IMG/VR virus record: IMGVR_UViG_3300034104_004659
Span: 1-20,456 of that record
Length of the DNA: 20,456 nt
Source of the DNA: a virus
Direction: 5' to 3' (one strand)
In this document: in pieces, positions 16,161-20,456 of the stretch
How positions within the stretch are numbered: position 1 is the stretch's first letter
Layout: each line of letters begins with the position of its first letter
Notes under the pieces: model-generated
What the model was told of the DNA's origin: nothing
What the model saw: only the letters and a program-made list of their open reading frames with translations
The model's database searches: none
Program-made: the position numbers and the translations under genes

Positions 16161-16187
16161 GCGGGCCCACCCACCCCCGCCACCACC
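16161..16187 (-). repeat. 27-bp G-rich repeat element, copy 1 (G-quadruplex-like on minus strand)
   Basis: Identical over 27 bases to 18230-18256 in the same orientation; similarity continues into an A-rich tract (AGGGAAAAAAT) to about 16212. On the minus strand it has runs GG, GG, GG, GGGGG, GGG, GGG separated by single bases, which could fold into a two-tier or bulged three-tier G-quadruplex. It sits between the palindrome cluster and the terminase promoter region, outside any gene. Confidence 0.85.
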
Positions 16188-16225
16188 TATGAGGGAAAAA
16201 ATAAGAAAAAAAGAGTAAGGGTAAA

Positions 16226-16247
16226 CACCGATGGCATGCCATCGGTG
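16226..16247. repeat. Perfect 22-bp palindrome
   Basis: The 22 bases read the same on both strands, with centre GCATGC and arms opening CACCGATGG. It is the leftmost of a chain of inverted repeats. On the minus strand it is followed by TTTACCC and then a T-rich tract, so it could also work as a weak terminator or as an operator. Confidence 0.85.
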
Positions 16248-16259
16248 CCTGTGCTATGC

Positions 16260-16282
16260 ATACTGGGCCACAGGCCCAGTAT
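16260..16282. repeat. Inverted repeat, 10-bp arms
   Basis: ATACTGGGCC (16260-16269) pairs with GGCCCAGTAT (16273-16282) around ACA. Its right arm shares 4 bases with the next repeat. The segment GCCTGTG (16247-16253) can instead pair with CACAGGC (16269-16275), so alternative folds exclude each other. Confidence 0.85.
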
Positions 16283-16305
16283 TACTATACTCTGTATAGT
16301 AATAC
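16279..16305. repeat. Inverted repeat, 12-bp arms
   Basis: GTATTACTATAC (16279-16290) pairs perfectly with GTATAGTAATAC (16294-16305) across the loop TCT. The AT-rich stem differs from the GC-rich neighbours. It overlaps the arm of the repeat at 16260-16282, so only one of the two can form fully. Confidence 0.85.
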
Positions 16306-16314
16306 ACCGGCTGA

Positions 16315-16341
16315 CAAAAAAGGCAGCCGAGTCGGCTGCCT
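16315..16341 (-). terminator. Rho-independent terminator closing the right-hand gene region
   Basis: On the minus strand AGGCAGCCGA (16341-16332) pairs with TCGGCTGCCT (16330-16321) and is followed by TTTTTGTC. It lies 46 bases after the stop of the 103-residue gene and should prevent early transcripts from reading into terminase. The CGGCTG arm can alternatively pair with a second CAGCCG just downstream (16313-16308 on the minus strand), giving an alternative fold. Confidence 0.85.
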
Positions 16342-16352
16342 GTTTGTGATCG

Positions 16353-16378
16353 CTAGGTTGTATGTACATACAACCTAG
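16353..16378. repeat. Perfect 26-bp palindrome
   Basis: A 26-base perfect palindrome with arms CTAGGTTGTATG and centre TA. It begins 8 bases after the stop codon of the 103-residue gene (minus direction) and precedes the terminator. Its half ATACAACCTAG resembles the leader of the gene at 17019-17513 (ATACAACCTTAG), which suggests a common origin. A dimeric protein site or a strong hairpin are both possible. Confidence 0.9.
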
Positions 16379-16386
16379 ACCAGCGC

Positions 16387-16698
16387 TTACTGGTTCACGT
16401 GTAGGCCGATCAGGTCACCGGCCTTGGCCCTTTCTTCTTCGTCCTTCTTGGCCTGATAAACTTCGCGGGCCGTGTTCGCTCTGGTCTTTGCTTCTTCTTT
16501 GCTGACCAGATCCAACTGGTCTATGCTGACCTTTGCACCTTCGTTCGGAAAGTAAAGGCTATCGCCTTGGCCATACATCCACTCATAGTCCACTCTGGTT
16601 AGAGTGATCAGGAAACCGGCCAGAGCTTGAATGTCCTTGTTGGACATTTCAGTTGGTAACACGTAACGGTTGCTATCAATTGTAATGACTTTAGTCAT
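16387..16698 (-). CDS. Hypothetical protein (103 aa)
   Basis: The product starts MTKVITIDSNRYVLPTEMSN. It has a helical part (KDIQALAGFLITLTRVDYEW), a beta turn (GDSLYFPNEGAKVSID) and a charged C-terminal helix (KEEAKTRANTAREVYQAKKD). I do not recognise the family. It is the last gene of the right-hand region and has its own promoter-hairpin-leader cassette (16699-16765), so it is probably transcribed alone as well as by read-through. A leader AGAAAGAAGAGAG lies before the ATG. A terminator and palindromes follow it. Confidence 0.7.
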   Translation of the reverse strand: MTKVITIDSNRYVLPTEMSNKDIQALAGFLITLTRVDYEWMYGQGDSLYFPNEGAKVSIDQLDLVSKEEAKTRANTAREVYQAKKDEEERAKAGDLIGLHVNQ

Positions 16699-16728
16699 GA
16701 TGTTCTCTCTTCTTTCTAGGGTTTAAGT

Positions 16729-16752
16729 TCACTGGACCGGCTAGTCCAGTGA
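16729..16752 (-). promoter_or_regulatory. Hairpin/operator-like inverted repeat at the predicted mRNA start of the 103-aa gene
   Basis: Arms TCACTGGAC (16729-16737) and GTCCAGTGA (16744-16752) flank six bases. The element begins 4 bases after the -10 box, so it would lie at the very 5' end of the mRNA or overlap the start site as an operator. The same CACTGGAC/GTCCAGTG arms recur at 16978-17001. Confidence 0.7.
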
Positions 16753-16756
16753 GTGA

Positions 16757-16765
16757 ATTATAGCA
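16757..16765 (-). promoter_or_regulatory. Extended -10 promoter for the 103-aa gene
   Basis: Minus strand TGCTATAAT, a perfect extended -10, within AAACCGTGCTATAATTCA. It lies right after the stop codon of the preceding gene. I see no good -35 box, which an extended -10 may not need. Confidence 0.7.
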
Positions 16766-16769
16766 CGGT

Positions 16770-16958
16770 TTAACTAAATGTGTTTTGTTCTGCTTGTTTG
16801 CGATACTCTTTGATCATTTGATTTTGAAACTCTTTTACCCACGCATCCCAATACAAGTCTTGTAGACCCGCACCGACTGACCAACGCAGATCGCCTTCAT
16901 CTTCCATGTTTGCCACCGATTGCTTCAGTAACAAACTCAAATCAATTTTTACTTTCAT
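16770..16958 (-). CDS. Hypothetical protein (62 aa)
   Basis: I place the start at ATG 16958, which follows the leader AGAAAGGATAGCGTC shared by its neighbours; a longer reading from 17003 would begin inside the promoter hairpin. The product (MKVKIDLSLLLKQSVANMED... YWDAWVKEFQNQMIKEYRKQ) is short, helical at its C-terminus and rich in Gln and aromatic residues. No family is recognised. Its own promoter and hairpin lie at 16978-17014, and its TAA stop is directly followed by the next gene's promoter. Confidence 0.65.
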   Translation of the reverse strand: MKVKIDLSLLLKQSVANMEDEGDLRWSVGAGLQDLYWDAWVKEFQNQMIKEYRKQAEQNTFS

Positions 16959-16977
16959 GACGCTATCCTTTCTAAGA

Positions 16978-17001
16978 GCACTGGACCGGCTGGTCCAGTG
17001 C
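16978..17001 (-). promoter_or_regulatory. Hairpin/operator-like inverted repeat upstream of the 62-aa gene
   Basis: GCACTGGACC (16978-16987) pairs with GGTCCAGTGC (16992-17001) around GGCT. It begins 4 bases after the -10 box, the same place as in the 103-aa gene, and uses nearly the same arms. The two cassettes look like copies. Confidence 0.7.
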
Positions 17002-17005
17002 ATGA

Positions 17006-17014
17006 ATTATATCA
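17006..17014 (-). promoter_or_regulatory. Extended -10 promoter for the 62-aa gene
   Basis: Minus strand TGATATAAT within AAACCGTGATATAATTCA, matching the 103-aa gene's promoter in all but one base. It directly follows the stop of the 164-aa gene. Confidence 0.7.
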
Positions 17015-17018
17015 CGGT

Positions 17019-17513
17019 TTAGCGTGATACTTCAACAGTAAATGTTAAACAACGTGCCGCATCTGTCACCTTGTCGTCTAGGTTGTTATCCATCCACTGC
17101 TCAATTGCATCGTCCACGTTGTAATCGGTAACGTCAAAGTTATTTGACATCCAGTTACTGATCTGATTATCGATGTCGTCGTTGGCCAAGATGTCCATCA
17201 TCTTGTCGCGCAGGTTGTTATCCATCCAGTCGTCAATGGATGCATTGATTTCCACTTGGGTATTAATCTGCAAAACTGCAATGCGTTTGTCAATGATGGC
17301 AAACAATGCTTCTTCTACGGGGCTCGGGCCTTGGGACTGGGTCACTGCGCTTTCAATGGTGTTCAACAAAACACCGAATGCGGTTCTCACTGCTACCTGA
17401 TCCGTAGCGCTCAAAGTATTGATCATGACTTCTGAATAATCCAGTGCGGACTGAATGTCCATGCCACGTGAACCAAACAGATTATTGCGGAAGGGTGTTA
17501 CTGGGTTTGTCAT
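17019..17513 (-). CDS. Acidic hypothetical protein with three WM(D/S)NN repeats (164 aa)
   Basis: The N-terminal half (residues 15-80) is helical (DIQSALDYSEVMINTLSATD). The C-terminal half has three related units: SIDDWMDNNLRDKM (W96), QISNWMSNNFDVTD (W121) and AIEQWMDNNLDDKV (W140). The first and third are also near-identical at DNA level (17212-17228 and 17080-17096 share 17 bases), so the repeat seems partly recent. The protein is strongly acidic, with far more Asp/Glu than Lys/Arg. I do not recognise a family. An acidic, repetitive early phage protein could be a DNA mimic or an inhibitor, but this is only a suggestion. It has its own promoter and palindrome. Confidence 0.7.
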   Translation of the reverse strand: MTNPVTPFRNNLFGSRGMDIQSALDYSEVMINTLSATDQVAVRTAFGVLLNTIESAVTQSQGPSPVEEALFAIIDKRIAVLQINTQVEINASIDDWMDNNLRDKMMDILANDDIDNQISNWMSNNFDVTDYNVDDAIEQWMDNNLDDKVTDAARCLTFTVEVSR

Positions 17514-17540
17514 TGCGTTCTCTCTTCTTTCTAAGGTTGT

Positions 17541-17560
17541 ATCTAATCGGCCGATTAGAT
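17541..17560 (-). promoter_or_regulatory. Perfect 20-bp palindrome at the predicted mRNA start of the 164-aa gene
   Basis: Arms ATCTAATCGG and CCGATTAGAT meet without a spacer. It begins 6 bases after the -10 box, the same architecture as the two cassettes to the left, but its sequence is different, so structure rather than sequence is conserved. Confidence 0.7.
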
Positions 17561-17566
17561 GAATGA

Positions 17567-17575
17567 ATTATAGCA
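17567..17575 (-). promoter_or_regulatory. Extended -10 promoter for the 164-aa gene
   Basis: Minus strand TGCTATAAT within AAACAGTGCTATAATTCA. The TAA stop codon of the upstream 75-aa gene lies inside the TATAAT box, so the coding end and promoter are fused. Confidence 0.7.
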
Positions 17576-17795
17576 CTGTTTCCCACTTTGCACGAATCTT
17601 CTTAAATTCTTTTTTATAAAAATCTGCGCCAGTCTCATAAATGTTCAACCATTCAGTGGTTGCATTCCAGACGTTTTCCCCCTCATAAATAACCCACCCG
17701 TCAAAGTCACCATGGAGAACGTCCAGAGCATCGTCCAGAGAAAGCGAATACCCAAGGTCCGAGGCGCACTGGATTATTTGATCGGTGTTAATCAT
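17568..17795 (-). CDS. Acidic hypothetical protein (75 aa)
   Basis: The product (MINTDQIIQCASDLGYSLSL... DDALDVLHGDFDGWVIYEGE, ending FKKIRAKWETVL) is a small acidic protein with a basic tail. No family is recognised. Its ATG overlaps the upstream TGA (ATGA), so it is translationally coupled to the 119-aa gene and lacks its own promoter and leader. Coupling suggests the two proteins act together or are needed in equal amounts. Confidence 0.7.
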   Translation of the reverse strand: MINTDQIIQCASDLGYSLSLDDALDVLHGDFDGWVIYEGENVWNATTEWLNIYETGADFYKKEFKKIRAKWETVL

Positions 17796-18151
17796 TTTGC
17801 GCCACCTTCAATTTCTTTTTGCAATTCCTTGGCCACCACTTCGTCCATGTATTCGGCCGCTTCGGCCTCAGTTGCGAAGACAAGGTGGTTACCGGTTTCG
17901 TCAATCCACTCCAAGCCATTGTTGGCAAAGATCCCCCACCCATCGTCCCCATTCCACATGATGGCCAAATCCTTGGGCAAAAAGTCATGCACCGAATAAC
18001 CGAATTCATTCAAGTAAATGTCACGGCAGTATTTTCGGCCTTCAAGCATCGCGTCAAAGTCACGGCCCAAGCCAAGCAAAAAACCAATGTCATTTTCATG
18101 ATTATCGGGCAACAGCTCAAAAGCCTTAGCGCGCAGTACTGGATCAAACAT
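17792..18151 (-). CDS. Acidic hypothetical protein (119 aa)
   Basis: The start is ATG 18151, preceded by the shared leader CCTAGAAAGGATAGAGAAA; the longer frame from 18220 would run through the promoter. The product starts MFDPVLRAKAFELLPDNHEN, contains GRKYCRDIYLNEFGYSVHD and WNGDDGWGIFANNGLEWIDE, and ends in an acidic helix (ATEAEAAEYMDEVVAKELQK). I do not recognise it. It is first in a two-gene unit with the 75-aa gene, under the promoter at 18181-18208. Confidence 0.7.
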   Translation of the reverse strand: MFDPVLRAKAFELLPDNHENDIGFLLGLGRDFDAMLEGRKYCRDIYLNEFGYSVHDFLPKDLAIMWNGDDGWGIFANNGLEWIDETGNHLVFATEAEAAEYMDEVVAKELQKEIEGGAK

Positions 18152-18180
18152 TTTCTCTATCCTTTCTAGGTTGAGCACAC

Positions 18181-18208
18181 AGTATACCACCGCGCCAGCA
18201 CTTTGCAA
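18181..18208 (-). promoter_or_regulatory. Sigma70-like promoter for the 119-aa/75-aa unit
   Basis: Minus strand TTGCAA (18208-18203), a 16-base spacer and TATACT (18186-18181) preceded by TGG (extended -10). The leader AGAAAGGATAG follows. Unlike the other cassettes no hairpin lies at the start site. Confidence 0.65.
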
Positions 18209-18229
18209 CAAATAAAACAAAAAAAGTTA

Positions 18230-18256
18230 GCGGGCCCACCCACCCCCGCCACCACC
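18230..18256 (-). repeat. 27-bp G-rich repeat element, copy 2 (G-quadruplex-like on minus strand)
   Basis: Identical over 27 bases to 16161-16187, same orientation, with the same A-rich neighbour on the right (AAGGGAAAAAAT). It lies between a terminator (18299-18328) and the promoter of the 119-aa gene, so both copies mark the gap between a finished and a new transcription unit. Confidence 0.85.
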
Positions 18257-18298
18257 ATTCAAGGGAAAAAATCAAAGAAAACAAAACCGGCTGCAGAG

Positions 18299-18328
18299 AA
18301 AAAACCCGCGCGCCTAACGGCGCGCGGG
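18299..18328 (-). terminator. Strong GC-rich rho-independent terminator
   Basis: On the minus strand CCCGCGCGCC (18328-18319) pairs perfectly with GGCGCGCGGG (18314-18305) over a 4-base loop and is followed by TTTTTT. It is the second of two terminators after the DUF932 gene. Confidence 0.85.
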
Positions 18329-18348
18329 CCATGGGCCACGGCCCATGG
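18329..18348. repeat. Inverted repeat, 9-bp arms
   Basis: CCATGGGCC (18329-18337) and GGCCCATGG (18340-18348) flank AC. It abuts the terminator stem at 18328 and begins the GC-rich repeat block. Confidence 0.8.
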
Positions 18349-18353
18349 AGCAA

Positions 18354-18407
18354 GGCCCAAGGGCCAAGCGCCACGCCCAAGGGAGCGAGCGTCAGGGGCC
18401 AAGGGCC
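18354..18407. repeat. Iteron-like CCAAGGG repeats
   Basis: CCAAGGG occurs at 18357-18363, 18377-18383 and 18399-18405, spaced 20 and 22 bases, about two helical turns. A shorter CCAAG lies at 18364. The first sits in the small inverted repeat GGCCCAAGGGCC (18354-18365). Regular spacing on one helix face suggests binding of a protein array, possibly at an origin; no coding frame explains it. Confidence 0.6.
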
Positions 18408-18444
18408 TAGTTTATAGGGTATTCATTAACCAACCGATAAGCAC

Positions 18445-18488
18445 AAAAAACCAACCGGCCGAGAGTGAAAAACCATCGGGCCGGTCGG
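18445..18488 (-). terminator. Rho-independent terminator after the DUF932 gene
   Basis: On the minus strand CCGACCGGCC (18488-18479) pairs with GGCCGGTTGG (18460-18451), one G-U pair, across an 18-base loop, followed by TTTTTT. It starts 13 bases after the DUF932 stop codon. Confidence 0.75.
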
Positions 18489-18501
18489 CTAATTGCACTG
18501 G

Positions 18502-19458
18502 TTAAGCGGACAGTAATTCTAAAGCCCTATTTTTAAGGGCCGCACCGGTTCCAAACCACGCCGATTCAATACGGGTGTTGTCAGATCGTCCGCGCTCATG
18601 ATCGACTAATTCAGTGACCGCATTCAAGGCCGCCCACCGCGTGCCGGCCACGCCCACAATATCGGAACCAATAGCGCGCCCGTTAAATAGTTCAATGATT
18701 CGCTTAAATGCTCGGCTATCTTTAATTTCAATTTTGCCGGTGTGGTAGGGCTTCAATAATTCAGTAACGAACGCGTCGCATTCTTCGCCCGTCATACTTT
18801 CACCGGCCAATTTGCGGGATTGAACTAAAAACCGCTCCCACTGGTTGGCCACAATGCCAAGCTGCAGCCGGACATCGTCCGCGTTGAATCGCTCAGAATG
18901 TAAAACCCTAATTTGCGATTCGCTGTTATTGACGGCCGCCGTGATTGTGTTATTGCATACCACGCGCACACTGGTAAATTTTGCAATGGTGGCCATTGTC
19001 CCGTCGTATGACGTGCCAAGCAAAACATAAGGGCGCACTGTGTCACCTTCCACAATGTCGGCCCCTTCGTTCACCTTAGCCAAGGCCCAAACCCTCCGGC
19101 CGTAACTTAGCGCGCCGGCCGTCTCCATTGTGAACCCGCCAAGATCCACAAGCTTACTAAAAAACCCCATTACTTCAGAGGGCTGCACCACGTTATAGCC
19201 TTGCGAGACTACAGCTAACGGCGCGCCGGTGTCGCTTCTATGCAAAACCTTTCTATCAGGCCAAGCTTGCGGAGCACTGGTGGCCGGTGTGTTAAATAAC
19301 ACAGGGCTCTCTAATACGTCATAAGCCAAACCGGCTTGCTGTGTCCATTCTTGAATTGTCGCGCCTGCTGTTAGCTGCTGCCCTAACTTATGCCAAGGGG
19401 CTAACCCTGAGTAAGCTATTGCTGCTGTTCCCGTTGTTGTGTCGATCATGTGGGCCAT
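18502..19458 (-). CDS. DUF932 / phage-plasmid-like (TIGR03299-type) protein
   Basis: This 318-residue protein matches the DUF932 group. It opens MAHMIDTTTGTAAIAYSGLA and PWHKLGQQL, the usual Y.G..PWH.LG signature. LAVVSQGYNVVQPSEVMGFF follows, then RVWALAKVNEGADIVEGDTV, VLLGTSYDGTMATIAKFTSV with RVVCNNTI, and a helical C-terminus. Such genes are common in phages and plasmids near replication or early genes. Their biochemical role is unknown; links to DNA replication or anti-defence have been suggested only by context. The leader AGAAAGGATAGTGAAAA precedes the ATG. A promoter with hairpin lies at 19488-19518, and two terminators follow the gene. Confidence 0.92.
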   Translation of the reverse strand: MAHMIDTTTGTAAIAYSGLAPWHKLGQQLTAGATIQEWTQQAGLAYDVLESPVLFNTPATSAPQAWPDRKVLHRSDTGAPLAVVSQGYNVVQPSEVMGFFSKLVDLGGFTMETAGALSYGRRVWALAKVNEGADIVEGDTVRPYVLLGTSYDGTMATIAKFTSVRVVCNNTITAAVNNSESQIRVLHSERFNADDVRLQLGIVANQWERFLVQSRKLAGESMTGEECDAFVTELLKPYHTGKIEIKDSRAFKRIIELFNGRAIGSDIVGVAGTRWAALNAVTELVDHERGRSDNTRIESAWFGTGAALKNRALELLSA

Positions 19459-19487
19459 TTTTCACTATCCTTTCTGAGTTGATAAAA

Positions 19488-19506
19488 ACCGGTTTTTTGT
19501 GCCGGT
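19488..19506 (-). promoter_or_regulatory. Hairpin at the predicted mRNA start of the DUF932 gene
   Basis: ACCGG (19488-19492) pairs with CCGGT (19502-19506) over a 9-base loop, beginning 6 bases after the -10 box. An alternative palindrome AAAAACCGGTTTTT (19484-19497) overlaps it. The position matches the hairpins of the three smaller genes, though the stem is shorter. Confidence 0.5.
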
Positions 19507-19512
19507 GCTTGA

Positions 19513-19518
19513 ATTATA
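19513..19518 (-). promoter_or_regulatory. -10 box for the DUF932 gene
   Basis: Minus strand TATAAT followed by TCA, the same TATAATTCA as in the other cassettes. No TG extension at the usual place and no clear -35 box. The box lies 55 bases upstream of the ATG. Confidence 0.55.
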
Positions 19519-19563
19519 CATACTTTTTACACTTTGCACGTTTTATTTACAATTATTTTCGAA

Positions 19564-19626
19564 TTATCCGTAATTGTCCAAAAACCACCATACCAAAACC
19601 AAAATAACGATTAGTGCAATTATCAC
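19564..19626 (-). CDS. Possible 20-residue single-span membrane peptide
   Basis: A frame starts with GTG at 19626, overlapping the stop of the DUF7227-like gene (GTGA), and ends with TAA at 19564. The peptide MIIALIVILVLVWWFLDNYG is one hydrophobic span with a short polar end. The stop-start overlap is typical of translational coupling. It is too short to judge by codon use, and AT-rich intergenic DNA can yield such frames by chance, so I hold it as tentative. Confidence 0.35.
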   Translation of the reverse strand: MIIALIVILVLVWWFLDNYG

Positions 19627-20327
19627 GGGGCCCCCACTTCTAGGCCGCAATCGCCCGCAATATGGTGGCGCAAAAAAGATCCATGCGGGAGAGTGCGCAC
19701 AAATTCGCGAAGCGCTGCAGCATCATTTTTAGCGCCGTTTTTTCTCGTGTTGTGCCACTGTATCGCTACCGGTCCGCTTGCAGCATAACACCCGCCGTCT
19801 TCATCTTTTCCCACTTTCTTTTTACCGGTGCCATGGGCAACAAATACAACGACAAAATCACGCGCACCACGTGCGCACAATGGCCGGCCGCCGCCGCACT
19901 GCTGACAACTGAAATTGTCGGCCAATTCTGCGGGACAACGGGCAAATTGTACGCCGTGGATTTTACGCGGCCACTGATCGGCCGATTCTAAGGGCGCAGC
20001 ATATACAGCGGGCCGGCCTAATTCTACGGCGCGCACTGCTTCGGCCGTTGTGTCACAGCTTGCATTTATCACTGTTTTATTTGGCTGAGGGAAGGGGAGC
20101 GCTTCGGCCGTAAAATGCGAATAGGTCCAAGCTTGACCACCACGCGGGACGCTATCAAAAACGGCCTGCAGATAATCGCTGTCTATTTGTGATGTGCCGG
20201 TTTCACTTTTTGGGTGAAGGCTGCAGCTTGTCGGGCACGTGCCATAGGTTTCATGTTCGCCGCTGCGATAAGTAACCGCTATTGGGCCGGTTTTGCTGTT
20301 CGCGCTGATTCTGACTGTTTTTAACAT
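19623..20327 (-). CDS. Cys-rich DUF7227-like phage protein
   Basis: This 234-residue protein has conserved-looking blocks: SKTGPIAV (11-18), CPTSC (31-35), AWTYSHF (66-72), VINASCDTTAEAV (86-98), RCPAE (130-134), CQQCGGGRPLCAR (141-153), VVFVAHGTGKKK (160-171), GCYAASGPVAIQW (179-191) and LPHGSFLRHHIAGDCG (213-228). These blocks match a phage family I recall as DUF7227, of unknown function. Many Cys and His suggest metal binding. In the arrangement I remember, the GCYAxxGPxAxxW and RHxxAGD blocks come near the N-terminus; here they are last, which looks like a circular permutation. The start follows the leader ACAGAAAGGATAGAGAAA. A promoter lies at 20358-20366. Confidence 0.7.
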   Translation of the reverse strand: MLKTVRISANSKTGPIAVTYRSGEHETYGTCPTSCSLHPKSETGTSQIDSDYLQAVFDSVPRGGQAWTYSHFTAEALPFPQPNKTVINASCDTTAEAVRAVELGRPAVYAAPLESADQWPRKIHGVQFARCPAELADNFSCQQCGGGRPLCARGARDFVVVFVAHGTGKKKVGKDEDGGCYAASGPVAIQWHNTRKNGAKNDAAALREFVRTLPHGSFLRHHIAGDCGLEVGAP

Positions 20328-20332
20328 TTTCT

Positions 20333-20452
20333 CTATCCTTTCTGTTGTGAGGGGCCTAGTATATCAACTTTCACGGCCTTTTGCGTATGATATTTTCTAG
20401 GGGTTTTCACGCGTCGCACAATTAAGGGGCTGCTGTTTTCGTCCCATGGCAT
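20333..20452 (-). CDS. Possible small ORF or end of a gene entering from the right edge
   Basis: A frame open at the right edge contains ATG at 20452 and ends with TAG at 20333, giving MPWDENSSPLIVRRVKTPRK... and ending LGPSQQKG, 39 residues from that ATG. It would overlap the promoter and leader of the next gene. The edge prevents judging upstream signals, so it is uncertain. Confidence 0.25.
   Translation of the reverse strand: MPWDENSSPLIVRRVKTPRKYHTQKAVKVDILGPSQQKG
20358..20366 (-). promoter_or_regulatory. Extended -10 promoter for the DUF7227-like gene
   Basis: Minus strand TGATATACT, an extended -10, 30 bases before the ATG, followed by the shared leader. No hairpin lies at its start site and no clear -35 box is seen. 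Confidence 0.5.
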
Positions 20453-20456
20453 AACC

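Noticed and set aside
16187-16369. 60-codon minus-strand frame across the palindromes
   Set aside because: Its sequence is dictated by the inverted repeats and terminator; it has no ribosome site and no family likeness.
17080-17228. Short direct repeats as a regulatory array
   Set aside because: They lie inside a reading frame and code for the repeated WMDNN units, so protein-level duplication explains them.
16161-18256. The two 27-bp repeats as phage attachment sites or a CRISPR array
   Set aside because: There is no integrase, no regularly spaced spacers and only two copies; recombination would delete early genes, so attachment is not supported.
18144-18380. 78-codon minus-strand frame in the GC-rich block
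   Set aside because: It runs through a terminator stem, the G-rich repeat and the promoter of the next gene; the Trp/Gly/Leu-rich product looks non-coding.
1-20456. tRNA, rRNA or insertion sequence
   Set aside because: No cloverleaf-like segment, transposase motif or terminal repeat pair was seen by eye; a tRNA scan would be decisive.

Overview
The window is a stretch of a tailed double-stranded DNA bacteriophage (Caudoviricetes) genome. Every supported gene lies on the minus strand, so transcription runs from the right edge to the left. The small structural protein types (a GroES-like co-chaperonin next to the portal, tiny Lys/Gly-rich proteins with DGG motifs, a SU10-type adaptor) resemble uncultured phages from freshwater metagenomes. 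A proteobacterial host, perhaps Burkholderiales, is only an inference. No integrase, repressor, tRNA, CRISPR or insertion sequence is visible.

Right part (about 16.2-20.5 kb): a non-structural, probably early region. In transcription order it holds a Cys-rich DUF7227-like protein, a possible 20-residue membrane peptide, a DUF932 protein, and five small proteins of unknown function, several of them acidic. The genes share an AGAAAGGATAG-type leader. Four of them also share a -10 box of the form TATAATTCA, with a hairpin at the predicted transcription start. Two long non-coding stretches (18.15-18.50 and 15.96-16.39 kb) hold terminators, clusters of inverted repeats and two identical copies of a 27-bp G-rich (minus strand) element.

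Middle (about 4.2-16.0 kb): the packaging and head module. Its order is terminase large subunit, a 1305-residue multidomain protein (lytic transglycosylase, HEXXH metallopeptidase-like region, GGY-type C-terminal domain), portal, a 47-residue protein, a 61-residue protein, GroES-like co-chaperonin, scaffold, a head-associated protein, decoration protein and major capsid protein. A strong terminator follows the capsid gene.

Left part (1-4.2 kb): virion accessory and connector genes. These are three beta-rich putative surface or decoration proteins, a run of tiny basic proteins, a membrane-anchored coiled-coil protein, two adaptor-like proteins and a zinc-ribbon protein. The last adaptor gene runs off the left edge. 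Tail, lysis and replication genes must lie outside the window.

The least explained parts are the chain of overlapping palindromes at 16226-16378, the duplicated G-rich element, and the repeated promoter-hairpin-leader cassette.
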